Shown here: positions 41,697-51,576 of the stretch, in pieces
Layout of the letters: each line of letters starts with the position of its first letter
How positions within the stretch are numbered: position 1 is the first letter of the stretch
Assembly: GCA_018711655.1 (NCBI GenBank)
Contig: DVIA01000018.1
Coordinates: forward strand, 42,231-106,230
Source: Candidatus Pullichristensenella avicola
Lineage (GTDB): Bacteria > Bacillota > Clostridia > Christensenellales > Aristaeellaceae
Direction: 5' to 3'
Length of the DNA: 64,000 nucleotides
Position numbers and translations under genes: made by a program
Notes under the pieces: generated by a model
The model's input: the letters and a program-made list of their open reading frames with translations, nothing else
What the model was told of the DNA's origin: nothing
Databases searched by the model: none

Positions 41697-43730
41697 ATGC
41701 GCATGATGCAAAAACGATTCCTGGCCCTGATGACGGCGGCCTGTCTGCTGGGCGCGACGGTGTACGCGGAAGCGCCTGCGACGGCGACGCAGACTCCCTC
41801 TCCCGCCCCGACGGCGGCGCAAACCGTCGCGCCGGAAGCGGCGCAGAATACAGAAACAACGACGTCGGCCTCGACCCAAACCCAAACCGACGGCATGCAG
41901 CCGACCCAAACCGACGGCATGCAGCCGACCCAAACCAACGGCGCGCAGCCGACGCAGACCAACGGCGCGCAGCCGACGCAGACCGACGGCGCGCAGCCGA
42001 CGCAGACCACCGGCGCGCAGCCGACGCAGACCAACGGCGCGCAGCCGACGCAAACCACCGGCGCGCAGCCGACGCAGACCAACGGCGCGGGAACGCCCAC
42101 GCCGACGCCTTCTCCGTCTCCGAGCGTCTCCCCCTCCCCGGAGTCGGAGCTTAACGAAGGCGAAAGCGCGTCCTCGACGACGGGCGAAGGCCCCGCCTGG
42201 TATTGGAATGGAGAGGAAAAGCACTTTGGCGATTTGGAAGCGTTGCTGCTTTTGACCGACGAAACCATTTACATCGCCTCAGACGAACTGTTCGTTCTCA
42301 CCGGCGAGGCGGCGCAGCGGGCGCAGGAGGCGGATCTCGCCCTTGACGCCGAAGTTTTCCCCGAGGAAGAGGAATATGTGCTCTGGATCAGCGATATCGG
42401 GCCGAACGGCGAAGCGCAGCAGGGCGCGCTCTATCTCTGGGCGGGCAAGGAGGAGGACGGGCCGGCGCCTTCCGCCGAGCCGACCCCCACCGACGACCCG
42501 ACGGACATCGAAGCCGAACTGCTGGTGGTGCCGGAAATGTACCTGGCGGGCGCGTGGTCCTCTACCGCGCCGTCGTTTACCCTCGCCGTCGTGCCGGACA
42601 CGCTTACAGGCTACACCTTCGCCGTCTCGGTGGACGACGGAGAGGCGCAGGCGGCGGAAAGCCCCTATTCGTTTGCCACAGAGGGGCAGCATACGCTCGT
42701 TTTCACGCTCTTTGACCCAAGCGGCGCACAGGTGGCGCGTTCTACCACTTACAGCGTCTGGCTGGACGCCACCGCGCCCGAGGCGCAGGCGCAGTTCGAC
42801 GCGCAGACGGGAACCCTTTCGGTCGTCGCAACGGATGCGCTCAGCGGCGTGGACGCCGTCTCTCTGGACGGCGGCAAAACCTGGCAGGCGATGACGGCGG
42901 CCGAGGACGGAGCTTCCGCCTTCACCACCGTTCTTACATCGCAGGTCGCCGCGGGCGATCTCCTGGTGCGCGATGCGGCGGGCAACTGCTGGCAGAGCGC
43001 AGAAAGCTACGGCGTTCCCGGCGGCATGGGCGGCGACTTTGGCGGCATAGGCGGCATGGGCGGCGGCTTCGGCGGCAGCTTCAGCGGCGCGGGCGGCGGT
43101 TCCTCGGGAAGCACGCGCACCGTCAGCCATTCCAGCGGCAGCGACGCGGAGGCCACTCCCTACGGCGCGGTGGCGCTGGAGGTGCCTGAAACCTCCATGC
43201 TTACCCTGACGCTTGGCGGCGAGGAATTGTCCCTGACGCTGACGCTCGACTGCGACGCCGGGGCCGCGCGCACGGCCGCCGCCTTTACCGCGGAACTGGC
43301 CGTCTGGAACGGCGCGGAGGGCGACGAGAACTACGATACGCTCATCCTCACCGCCAGCGGCGAGGGTGCGGAAAGCCCCTATGCGTATCGCTGGGATTTT
43401 TCCGGAGACGTGTACAAAACCCTGTTTAACAGCGGCATCGAATACCTGGTGTTGCGCGTGAACGATCGCGTCACGGCGCTGTCCACCGCCGGATTTACCG
43501 CCGGCGCGGCCTACAACGCTCTCAAAAGCGCCGGCGCGGCCAGCAGCGAATTTCACTACTCCCTGTGGATGGGCGAACCGGATCCGGAACTGGAACTGGA
43601 AGTGGAGGCGCGCGGCGCGCGCTATCTGCTAAACGCCGGCGAGGGCGATATGTACTATTACGACGTCTATACCGGCGATATGGATATGCTTTCCGCCGCC
43701 TTTGGCGCGGCGCAGCAGGAGGGCGCATGA
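41697..43730 (+). CDS. Secreted repeat-rich protein of unknown function
   Basis: 677 residues from ATG 41697 (GAAAGGAGG upstream). The signal peptide (about 1-24) ends TVYA|EA. A Thr/Gln/Pro stalk follows, with eight tandem octapeptides of the type NGAQPTQT (residues 65-128), then PTPTPSPSPS and an acidic linker. Globular parts include WYWNGEEKHFGDLEALLLL and an Ig/Big-like segment (GYTFAVSVDDGEAQAAESPY to GVDAVSLDGGKTWQAM). A Gly/Met/Phe-rich patch lies at about 440-480. A final domain contains NSGIEYLVLRVNDRV. No LPXTG anchor is seen. It sits between adaptor genes, so it may be an exported effector or surface part of the transporter. Function unknown. Confidence 0.75.
   Translation: MRMMQKRFLALMTAACLLGATVYAEAPATATQTPSPAPTAAQTVAPEAAQNTETTTSASTQTQTDGMQPTQTDGMQPTQTNGAQPTQTNGAQPTQTDGAQPTQTTGAQPTQTNGAQPTQTTGAQPTQTNGAGTPTPTPSPSPSVSPSPESELNEGESASSTTGEGPAWYWNGEEKHFGDLEALLLLTDETIYIASDELFVLTGEAAQRAQEADLALDAEVFPEEEEYVLWISDIGPNGEAQQGALYLWAGKEEDGPAPSAEPTPTDDPTDIEAELLVVPEMYLAGAWSSTAPSFTLAVVPDTLTGYTFAVSVDDGEAQAAESPYSFATEGQHTLVFTLFDPSGAQVARSTTYSVWLDATAPEAQAQFDAQTGTLSVVATDALSGVDAVSLDGGKTWQAMTAAEDGASAFTTVLTSQVAAGDLLVRDAAGNCWQSAESYGVPGGMGGDFGGIGGMGGGFGGSFSGAGGGSSGSTRTVSHSSGSDAEATPYGAVALEVPETSMLTLTLGGEELSLTLTLDCDAGAARTAAAFTAELAVWNGAEGDENYDTLILTASGEGAESPYAYRWDFSGDVYKTLFNSGIEYLVLRVNDRVTALSTAGFTAGAAYNALKSAGAASSEFHYSLWMGEPDPELELEVEARGARYLLNAGEGDMYYYDVYTGDMDMLSAAFGAAQQEGA
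41889..42080 (+). repeat. Eight tandem 24-base units encoding an octapeptide
   Basis: In-frame units of the type AACGGCGCGCAGCCGACGCA..., read as (D/N/T)G(M/A)QPTQT, run from 41889 to 42080 without interruption. The stalk length could vary between strains. Confidence 0.85.
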
Positions 43731-44755
43731 ACGGCATCAAAAAGAAAAAACCCTGGAAACGGCGGCTGAAGAAGCTGATCGTACTGCTGGTGGTATTGGG
43801 CCTGGGCGTAGGCGCGGTGCGCCTGTTCGTATGGCCCAGCCTGCAGGCCTCGGCCACCACCACTTACGGCAGCTACACCGCCACCACCGGCACCATTTCC
43901 AACGCCATGAGTTTTTCCGGCAACGTCAACGTGCAAAACAGCGAGACGTTCACCGCCTCTTCGGCGGGCACGGTGCGCGAGATCTACGTTTCCGAGGAAC
44001 AGGAAGTCAAATCCGGCGACCGGCTCATGCGCCTCACCGGCGGTCAGACGCTCAAAGCCAGTTTTGACGGCCGCGTCAACAGCATTTCCGTCGAGGAGGG
44101 CGACGAGGTGGCCGCCGGGGCGACGCTGATTCAGGTGGTGGACTTTAACGACCTGACCATCTCCATGCGCGTGGACGAATACGATATCTCCAGCGTCTAC
44201 GTCGGCCAGGCCTGCACGGTGAACATCACGGCGTTGAACCTCTCGTTCGATTCCGAGCTTTCCCACATCGACCGCATTTCCTCCTCTGCCGGCGGCACGG
44301 CCTACTACACCGTCACCGCGGCGGTGACCGTCACCGACGACGTGCTCCCCGGCATGCAGGCCACCGTGACCATCCCCGAGGAGGAGGCCGTGGACGCGGT
44401 CATTCTCAACAAGGACGCCCTCAGTTTTGACGAGACCAACAGCGCCTATGTGCTGATGCAAAACGATGCGGGCGAAATGGAGCGCGTCTATGTGGAAACC
44501 GGCGTGGACAACGACAATTATGTGGAAATCGTCTCCGGCCTGGAGGACGGCGACACGGTCTACGCCGTTGAAGAAACGCAAACCAGCGCCGCGGGTGGGT
44601 TGCTCTCCAGCCTCCTGGGCGGCGGCGGTATGCCCAGCGGCGGCGGCATGGAGTTCCCCGGCGGCGATATGGACTTCTCCGCCATGGAAATGCCGGACAT
44701 GAGCAGCTTCGGCGGCGGTGGCGGAGGCGGCTTCAGCTTCCCCGGCGGCATGTAG
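43727..44755 (+). CDS. Membrane-anchored HlyD-like adaptor, type A2
   Basis: 342 residues, ATG 43727 overlapping the previous stop (ATGA). The N-terminus is basic with a membrane anchor (about 16-36). The barrel-sandwich segments are VREIYVSEEQEVKSGDRLM and VNSISVEEGDEVAAGATLI. The barrel (ISMRVDEYDISSVYVGQAC) and final domain (LPGMQATVTIPEEEAVD, DALSFDETNSAYVLMQ, YVEIVSGLEDGDTVY) parallel the adaptor at 39304. The C-terminus is Gly/Met/Phe-rich instead of LPEGME repeats. It lies directly upstream of the MacB-type ATPase and permease genes and is the probable MacA/YknX-like partner. Confidence 0.87.
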   Translation: MNGIKKKKPWKRRLKKLIVLLVVLGLGVGAVRLFVWPSLQASATTTYGSYTATTGTISNAMSFSGNVNVQNSETFTASSAGTVREIYVSEEQEVKSGDRLMRLTGGQTLKASFDGRVNSISVEEGDEVAAGATLIQVVDFNDLTISMRVDEYDISSVYVGQACTVNITALNLSFDSELSHIDRISSSAGGTAYYTVTAAVTVTDDVLPGMQATVTIPEEEAVDAVILNKDALSFDETNSAYVLMQNDAGEMERVYVETGVDNDNYVEIVSGLEDGDTVYAVEETQTSAAGGLLSSLLGGGGMPSGGGMEFPGGDMDFSAMEMPDMSSFGGGGGGGFSFPGGM

Positions 44756-44766
44756 GTGGTGAGCGC

Positions 44767-45458
<692 letters not shown>

Positions 45459-45462
<4 letters not shown>

Positions 45463-46676
45463 GCGTGCTCCGACGCCTGACGGGCGGCCTCTCCATGCTG
45501 GTGGAAAGCGTGCGCATGTCCGTTTCCAACATTCGCCAAAATCGCATGCGCTCCTTTCTTACCATCCTTGGCATCATGATCGGCGTCACCGCGGTCATCG
45601 CCCTGGTGACGACCATCTCCGGCGTTTCCAACTCCATTTCCGACTCCTTTTCTTCCATGGGCGCAAGCACCATGACCCTCAGCGCCACCGGCACCGACCT
45701 GCAGGGCGGCCTGACCGCGGAAAACATGGAGGAGCTTTCCGAACTGGAGCATGTAGACGGCGTTTCGCCCTCGGTCTCCCTTACGGCGACAGCGGCGCGC
45801 GACGACGCCTACGAAAGCGGCGTGCGCGTTTCCGGCCGCAACGACGACTACTTCGCCCAGGAACCGGACGCCATTGCCCGCGGCCGCGCCGTCAACGCCA
45901 TCGACCTTGAACAGTCCCTGCGCGTCTGCCTCATCAGCGAGGAATTGGTGGAAACATTCTTCTACGGCGACGATCCCATCGGGCAGGAACTGTATCTGAA
46001 CGGCATGCGCTTTACCGTCGTCGGCGTCTTGGCCGAGGACGCCGATTCCTCGGTATCCAGCATGCTCTCCGGCTCTGACGCGGTGGTCGTTCCCTACACC
46101 ACGGCGCTGAAGATGAACGGCGAAACGCTGGTCTCCTCCCTGACGGTCTACATCGACGACGCCAACGCCGCCGAAGCGGTGGAATCCGAACTGGAAACCG
46201 CTCTGGACATCATTTTCGACTATGAGGACGACGCCTATTCCATCACCACCATGGAATCCATCGCCGACACCATGGAATCCATGCTCTCGATGATGTCGGC
46301 GCTTCTGGGCGGCATCGCCTCCATCGCTTTGCTCGTGGGCGGCATCGGCATCATGAACATGATGCTCACCTCCGTCACCGAGCGCACAGTGGAGATCGGC
46401 CTGAAAAAGGCCATCGGCGCGCGGCCCGGGCAGATCCAGGCGCAGTTCCTCATCGAATCGTTCCTGCTGTCCATGGTGGGCGGCCTGACGGGCGTAGCGC
46501 TGGGCATCGCGCTCTCGGCCATTCTCTGCCAGGTGCTCGGCACGGGCTTTTCCCTCTCCTACGGGGCCATCGCCCTGGGCGTAGGCTTTTCCGCGGCGGT
46601 CGGCGTCATTTTCGGCTGGTCGCCGGCGCGCAAAGCCAGCCGCCTGAATCCCATCGACGCCCTGCGCCGCATGTAG
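45459..46676 (+). CDS. MacB/FtsX-type ABC transporter permease
   Basis: 405 residues. Membrane helices are at about 25-48, then an extracellular MacB_PCD domain (about 50-270), then three C-terminal helices (about 278-400). Conserved strings are RMRSFLTILGIMIGVTAVIA, GGIGIMNMMLTSVTERTVEI and GLKKAIGARPGQIQAQFLIE. It pairs with the ATPase upstream and with the adaptors of the cassette. Full-length and apparently intact. Confidence 0.93.
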
Positions 46677-46723
46677 CGCGCGGCGCGCTCCAAACGACAA
46701 AACCAAGGAAGGAAGGTTTCCCC

Positions 46724-47815
46724 ATGAAAAAGCTGCTTTCCCTGCTGCTTGCGCTCCTTTGCTGCCTGGCGCCCTGCGCCGCGCTGGCGGACGTGTCGTT
46801 TGACGGCAGCGTCGTTTCCGGCGGCGCGGCCAGCGTGCGCGCGCCCTTTGGCGGCGTGGTCTCCACGGTGTCCGTGCAGGCGGGCGACCGCGTCGAGGCC
46901 GGCGACGTCGTCGCCGAGATCGAGACCACCAAGGTTTACGCCCCCGCAGACGGCGTCGTCACCGGCCTCTTCATCCAGCCGGGCGACAACGCCGAAACCG
47001 TCGCCGCCCGCTACGGCGCGGCGCTCTACATCGCCCCCGAAAACAAGTATTCCATTTCCGCCGATATCGAAAAGGCCTACAACGACAGTTCCAACAAGTA
47101 CGTCAACATCGGCGAAACGGTTTACATCGCCTGTACCTCGGACAGCGACCACACCGCCGTGGGCGTGATCGTCGCCGCCGAGGGCACGACTTACACCGTG
47201 GAGACCACTTCGGGCGAACTGATGATGGAGGAAACCGTGAATATCTACCGCGACAGCGAACGCGCTTCTTCCTCGCGCATCGGCCGCGGCACGGTCTCCC
47301 GAACGGCGGAGGTCGCGGTGAGCGCCACGGGCAGCGTGGTGGCGCTGCACGTTTCCGACGGCGATACGGTCGAGCGCGGCCAGTTGCTCTTTGAAACCGT
47401 TTCCGGCGACCTCGACGGCCTCTACGCCACCGGCAATACGATCGTCTCCACCGTCTCCGGCGTGGTCGCCAGCGTAAACGCCACCGCCGGCGCGACGCTC
47501 AACAAGGGCGATACCGTTCTGAGCGTCTATCCGGACGATTCCCTGGAAATCGAAATCGACGTGGAGGAATACGACCTTGGCAGCATCGCCGTGGGCGACG
47601 AGGTGCGCATCCGCTTCAACTGGGACGAGGACGGCGTCCACGACGCATATGGCAGCGTGCGCTCGATCTCCTATCTGCCCAAAAGCGCGGTGGGCGGCGC
47701 GGAAACCACCGCCGATGCAGTCTACAACGCCTACGTCTCCTTTTCCCCCGACGAGAGCACCCGGCTGGGCATGACTGTGATCGTCACCGCGCCGGAGGAT
47801 GACGCGGCGGAATAG
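46724..47815 (+). CDS. Secreted HlyD-like adaptor, type B2, with two lipoyl-like domains
   Basis: 363 residues from ATG 46724 (AAGGAAGG upstream). It has a signal peptide ending AALA|DV. The first lipoyl-like half is VVSTVSVQAGDRVEAGDVVA with YAPADGVVTGLFIQPGD. The second is VVALHVSDGDTVERGQLLF with STVSGVVASVNATAGATLN. A barrel (VEEYDLGSIAVGDEVRIRFN) closes it. It is a clear paralogue of the protein at 40637 and the last gene of module 1, 47 bases after the permease. Confidence 0.82.
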   Translation: MKKLLSLLLALLCCLAPCAALADVSFDGSVVSGGAASVRAPFGGVVSTVSVQAGDRVEAGDVVAEIETTKVYAPADGVVTGLFIQPGDNAETVAARYGAALYIAPENKYSISADIEKAYNDSSNKYVNIGETVYIACTSDSDHTAVGVIVAAEGTTYTVETTSGELMMEETVNIYRDSERASSSRIGRGTVSRTAEVAVSATGSVVALHVSDGDTVERGQLLFETVSGDLDGLYATGNTIVSTVSGVVASVNATAGATLNKGDTVLSVYPDDSLEIEIDVEEYDLGSIAVGDEVRIRFNWDEDGVHDAYGSVRSISYLPKSAVGGAETTADAVYNAYVSFSPDESTRLGMTVIVTAPEDDAAE

Positions 47816-47893
47816 GGCGCAGCCCCGCCGCTGGAAAACATGCGCCGGCTTTCGAAATTTCGATCTCCCCCCCCAAACTTCAAGCGAACAAAA

Positions 47894-47927
47894 GGGCCTG
47901 CGGTCTGTGGTTTCAGACCGCAGGCCC
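47894..47927. terminator. Perfect 14-bp hairpin after module 1
   Basis: GGGCCTGCGGTCTG / CAGACCGCAGGCCC with a 6-base loop. The only T-rich flank is on the minus strand (TTTTGTTC), whereas both neighbouring genes are on the plus strand. It may still block readthrough by stem strength. Confidence 0.6.
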
Positions 47928-48002
47928 CTGCGCGTCGGCCGGGCTTTCCCACGCCTCCAAATCGCTGTGATCGTTCCGGCAACATCCCGGCCGTTCTTCT
48001 GC

Positions 48003-48031
48003 TTTCCAAAGCGGTCGTCCTCGTATATAAT
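48003..48031 (+). promoter_or_regulatory. Promoter of module 2
   Basis: TTTCCA (48003-48008), 17 bases, perfect TATAAT (48026-48031), about 33 bases before ATG 48064. No LexA-type box was recognised nearby. Confidence 0.6.
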
Positions 48032-48063
48032 AGTATTATAGAAAAGCGAGGAGGCGTCGAAGC

Positions 48064-48663
48064 ATGGAAGAGCGAACCTGTATCGCCATCGACCTGAAAT
48101 CCTTCTATGCTTCGGTCGAGTGCTTTGAGCGCGGACTGGACCCCATGGATACCCATCTGGTCGTCGCGGATAAGCGCCGCACGGAAAAGACGATCTGCCT
48201 GGCCGTCACGCCCGCGCCGAAGGCCAGGGGCGCGCCCGGACGGCCGCGGCTGTTCGAGGGCGTCCAGCGCCTGCGCGCCGCGCCGGGGCGGGCGTTTGCC
48301 GGTTCGTCCCACAGCGCCGCGCAGTTTTCTCCCTTCGCGGCGCTGACCGGCTACGGCGAAGTCATCCGGAGGGCCAGCCTCAAAACAGACCGCAGAATCG
48401 GCCTGACCGACGAGGAGGAGCGCGCCATCAACGCTACGCTCCGCGACCTGCTCGACGCCGCCAGCGAACAGCCCTTGATATCCGCCGTCTGTTTTAAGCC
48501 GGATGGCAGCCGGGAGGGCGGTACATACGTCGCTCTGGAGGGGTCCGTAAAAGCGGTGGATGTGTTTGATCAGAGCATCCTTTTCACAGACGCCAGGCGC
48601 ATTCCATTCAAATCCACCTCCGAACTGAAACACAGCCGCGCGCAGAAGCGGGCAGATACATAA
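48064..48663 (+). pseudogene. Y-family DNA polymerase N-terminus fused to a YolD-like domain (internal deletion)
   Basis: 199 residues from ATG 48064 (GAGGAGG upstream). Residues 1 to about 70 match the start of UvrX/UmuC-like polymerases: CIAIDLKSFYASVEC with catalytic D10, LVVADKRRTEKTICLAV and GRPRLFEGVQ. The palm, fingers, thumb and little finger that should follow (about 350 residues) are missing. After a short junction (70-83) the protein continues as a YolD-like domain (AAQFSPFAALTGYGEVIR, then RRIGLTDEEERAIN). In Firmicutes polymerase and yolD are normally adjacent genes, so an in-frame deletion has joined them. It cannot be a polymerase; the YolD part may still function. It has a good promoter and is 15 bases from the sigma factor gene. 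Confidence 0.75.
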
Positions 48664-48678
48664 AGGAGTCGTGTTACC

Positions 48679-49233
48679 ATGGTCATATTTCCCCAGGCGA
48701 TACTGGACATGCCGGAAGGCAGCGATCGTGACTATATGGAGTGGCTCTACCGGGAGTATTGCGCCCTGATGTTTTCCACTGCATGGAAATACTTCAGGGA
48801 CAAAGCCGACGTGGAGGACATTGTCTCCGACGGCTGCGTTTCCCTCATGCGGAATATCCCTGCTTTGCGTTCGCTCGAACGCGACAAATTGGGGGTCTAC
48901 ATCGTCTCTACGATTCGAAACGTCGCCTTCAACCACTATGCCAAACAAAAGCGAACGAGCGACCATACGACCGCCGCGGGCGACGAGGCGATTCAGTCGG
49001 TGGCTGACGCAACCAATGTTGAACGAAAAGTCGCCCTGCAAGACGAATTGGCGTATGTCTGGAAAGCGATCGGGCAACTGCCCGAAAAGGAACAGCAGAT
49101 CATGCGCATGAAATACGCGCTTGAATTCCCGGACGATGTAATCGCCGAGCGTGTGGGCTTGTCCGTCAACAGCATACGCAAGTATATAAGCAGGGCGCGC
49201 GATCACATAAAAGCGATGATTTATGCGGAATAA
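48679..49233 (+). CDS. ECF-type RNA polymerase sigma factor
   Basis: 184 residues from ATG 48679 (AAAGGAG upstream). Region 2 covers about residues 18-95 (LYREYCALMFSTAWKYFRD, DVEDIVSDGCVSL, YIVSTIRNVAFNHYAKQKR). Region 4 covers about residues 120-180 (LPEKEQQIMRMKYALEFPDD, VGLSVNSIRKYISRARDHI). No other domain. The next gene, 12 bases downstream, encodes a DUF4367 membrane protein that may act as its anti-sigma factor. The following ABC transporter genes suggest an envelope-stress or peptide-resistance regulon. Confidence 0.9.
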   Translation: MVIFPQAILDMPEGSDRDYMEWLYREYCALMFSTAWKYFRDKADVEDIVSDGCVSLMRNIPALRSLERDKLGVYIVSTIRNVAFNHYAKQKRTSDHTTAAGDEAIQSVADATNVERKVALQDELAYVWKAIGQLPEKEQQIMRMKYALEFPDDVIAERVGLSVNSIRKYISRARDHIKAMIYAE

Positions 49234-49245
49234 AGGAGCCTATCT

Positions 49246-50001
49246 ATGCGGAGGAACAGATACAATTTCGATGCGCTGCAAGATCAGCATCTCGACGCAA
49301 TGATCCGGTTGGCCTACAAGCAGGCGGACGCGCTGGAAGCCCAAAGGATCGCGGACGACTGCCGCGCCTCTGCGGAGCAGCCTTCTGCGGAGGAGGCCGC
49401 CGCGGCCTTCGCGTCGTTTGAAGGCAAGTTGCGCCATCTTGCCCGGCAGGACGCCAGAGCGGCGCGGCGCCGCCGTCTGGGGCATATGCTCCCACGGATC
49501 GTACAGGCGGCGGCCTGCATCGTCCTTCTCCTGGGGATCTCGGCCCCAATCGCCATTGCGAATGTGGAATCCTTCAGGGTCAAGGTCATGGAGATGCTGA
49601 TCGACATTCAGGAAGATCACGCGCAGCTCGAAATGGTCGAAAACAACGACCTTGCCCTCCATGTCCCCGCTGCATGGACAGGGGACTACTATCCGCTATA
49701 TATCCCGGAGGGCTTTGCGGTTGCCGACGTGGGCAGCCTCTTTGCTTCAATCCATTTTGCCAGCAGCGATGGGCGCGATATCCGCTTTACGGAGCTTACC
49801 CCGGATGCGCAGACAAACATCGACAGCGAAGACGCGCGCCTGTCCTACGCCACAATCAACGGCGAAAACGCGTTCATCGTCGAAAAGGACGATTCCGTAA
49901 CCGTCGCATGGGCCGTGAACGATCGCTATTTTGTCCTCAACGCCGATACTGCGCAAGCGGAAGCGCTTGAAATCGCCAGGAGCGTGCGCCGCATACGATA
50001 A
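49246..50001 (+). CDS. DUF4367-type single-pass membrane protein, candidate anti-sigma factor
   Basis: 251 residues from ATG 49246 (AAAGGAGCC upstream). The cytoplasmic N-terminus (about 1-82) is charged with MIRLAYKQADALEAQRIADD. One membrane helix follows (about 84-107, IVQAAACIVLLLGISAPIAI). The extracellular part (about 110-251) has the DUF4367 pattern: YYPLYIPEGFAVADVGS, DIRFTELTPDAQTNIDSED and NDRYFVLNADTAQAEALEIA. Such proteins commonly follow ECF sigma genes in Clostridia and are thought to restrain them. Direct partnership here is inferred from spacing (12 bases). Confidence 0.8.
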   Translation: MRRNRYNFDALQDQHLDAMIRLAYKQADALEAQRIADDCRASAEQPSAEEAAAAFASFEGKLRHLARQDARAARRRRLGHMLPRIVQAAACIVLLLGISAPIAIANVESFRVKVMEMLIDIQEDHAQLEMVENNDLALHVPAAWTGDYYPLYIPEGFAVADVGSLFASIHFASSDGRDIRFTELTPDAQTNIDSEDARLSYATINGENAFIVEKDDSVTVAWAVNDRYFVLNADTAQAEALEIARSVRRIR

Positions 50002-50025
50002 TTTCAGAAATTCTGTCACGCCCCA

Positions 50026-50074
50026 GCCTCCTGATTTGTCTTTTATAATGAGCGACAAATCAGGAGGCGTTTTC
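50026..50074 (+). terminator. Terminator after the DUF4367 gene
   Basis: Perfect 15-bp stem GCCTCCTGATTTGTC (50026-50040) / GACAAATCAGGAGGC (50054-50068), 13-base loop, then GTTTTC. The interval 50075-50409 beyond it is G+C-rich without a supported gene. Confidence 0.85.
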
Positions 50075-50409
50075 AATGAAGGATTTTGGATGGACGGGCC
50101 GGGCGCCTCGCCCGACGGCCTTGAGCGCAGTCCTGTCCCCTGCTTTTGCCGAAAAAGGCCTCCCGGCATCGCGCCACATTCTACCCGCATGAACGTCCTT
50201 GCGGTTTCGTTGAGCATCAAAAGCGGTCCAGGCGGCGTTCTTTCCGCATGCGCGGGGCGGGAACGCAGCGCTTTGTGCGGCAAACGCGGCGGGAACGCAT
50301 GCGTCGAAACCGGCCGTCCGCGTTTATTGGCGCAGAACCGGAAAGCGCATACGGGACATGGGCAACGCCTCTGATGCAAAGAGCGTCGCCAAAGAAGGAG
50401 GTCCTGTCG

Positions 50410-51566
50410 TTGGGTACGATCTATCTTACAAAATGCATGCTGCGCAAGTGTCTGCAAAGGAAGCGCGAACTGCCCATCATTTTTATGGGGCTGTTGATCG
50501 CGGCTCTCGGCGTTCTGATCGTCGCTTCCGTGGCAAGAAACCGGGAATTGCAGTCTCCCTGGTATATGCAGAGGTCCGCTACAATCTTGTTTGAAAGCCC
50601 GGCCTCGCCCAAAGAGCTATACGCCTCCCTGCACGATGCGTTTCGCGAAGGCTCCGTCAACGGCTATGCGCTGATCGCAGACGCCGATGTATCCGGGGGC
50701 ATCTCCTTGGGGGCTTGGAGGGCAATCTGTGGAGCCCTGCCGATAGCGGGGACGACCGTTTTTCTACCCGCGAAAACATCTTCTGGATCCATCAGCAGGC
50801 GGTCCCCGAAGCGTACTTCTACGATTTAAGCGCCCTCAGGGCGACGGTCAACGGCATAGAGCTTGATTGCGCGGGCTTAACCTATTATGGATTGAACTGG
50901 GATTGGTCTCAAAACGCACCTTCGACCGCTTCCGTAGCCTTCACGCTCGATGGAAAGCGGCCTGCGATCGGGGCTCCCGTATTGGAAAGCGTCAACATAG
51001 GCGGGGATTGGCTCTATATAGCGCCCATCCTTACCGGCGCAACCTGGATGGCCGAGAACGATATACCAATCATCGGCGCCTGTGTAACGCTTTCGCAGCC
51101 CAATGATTTTACCGTGCTCAAAGACATCGTCGCTGCGCTCAGTACGCCGTGCACGCTGACAACCGAATGGGACGCCGGGCGGATCGGCGCTTTGACCGCC
51201 AATGAGTGGGTCTATCTGGGGGCGCTTGTCCTGGCGCTGTTAAACGTCGCCGCCCTTTTCTACGGCCTGATGGATGGTTATAGGGAGGACCTGTTCATCT
51301 TCCGGAAGCTCGGCGCGGCAAAGCGCTCCATCTGTATTGCGTCGTCGATACTCGCAATCCTCCTTGCCTGTCTTGCCAGCTTTCTCGCCCGGGGCGCATT
51401 CGAAGTATTGTTCCGTTGCCAGGGGGATACCGCCTGGTTGGCCTCCCTCCCCGGCGGCTACGATGGCGCGCTGCTTCTCGCCTTTGTCGGGATATGCGCG
51501 TTGCTGTCCCTGAACCACCTGCGCGGTATATTGAAAAGTTTCCGAAGAACCGGCGCGAATTTGTGA
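50410..51566 (+). pseudogene. MacB/FtsX-like ABC transporter permease split by a frameshift
   Basis: Start TTG 50410 with AAGGAGGT 7 bases upstream. The first frame encodes an N-terminal membrane helix (PIIFMGLLIAALGVLIVASV) and the start of the extracellular domain, then runs to a stop near 50829. From about 50715 the frame one base earlier continues the protein: NIFWIHQQAVPEAYFYD, then three C-terminal helices (WVYLGALVLALLNVAALFYG, IASSILAILLACLASFLA, ALLLAFVGICALLSL) to the stop at 51566. One added G in the G5 run at 50709-50713 would restore a protein of about 385 residues. It could be inactivation, a sequence error or slippage. It is followed by a second permease and an ATPase. Confidence 0.7.
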
Positions 51567-51576
51567 GGTGAACAAT

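Noticed and set aside
50077..50197. Possible 39-codon gene after the DUF4367 gene
   Set aside because: Its AGGAGG is the right arm of the terminator stem, and the peptide has no recognisable features.
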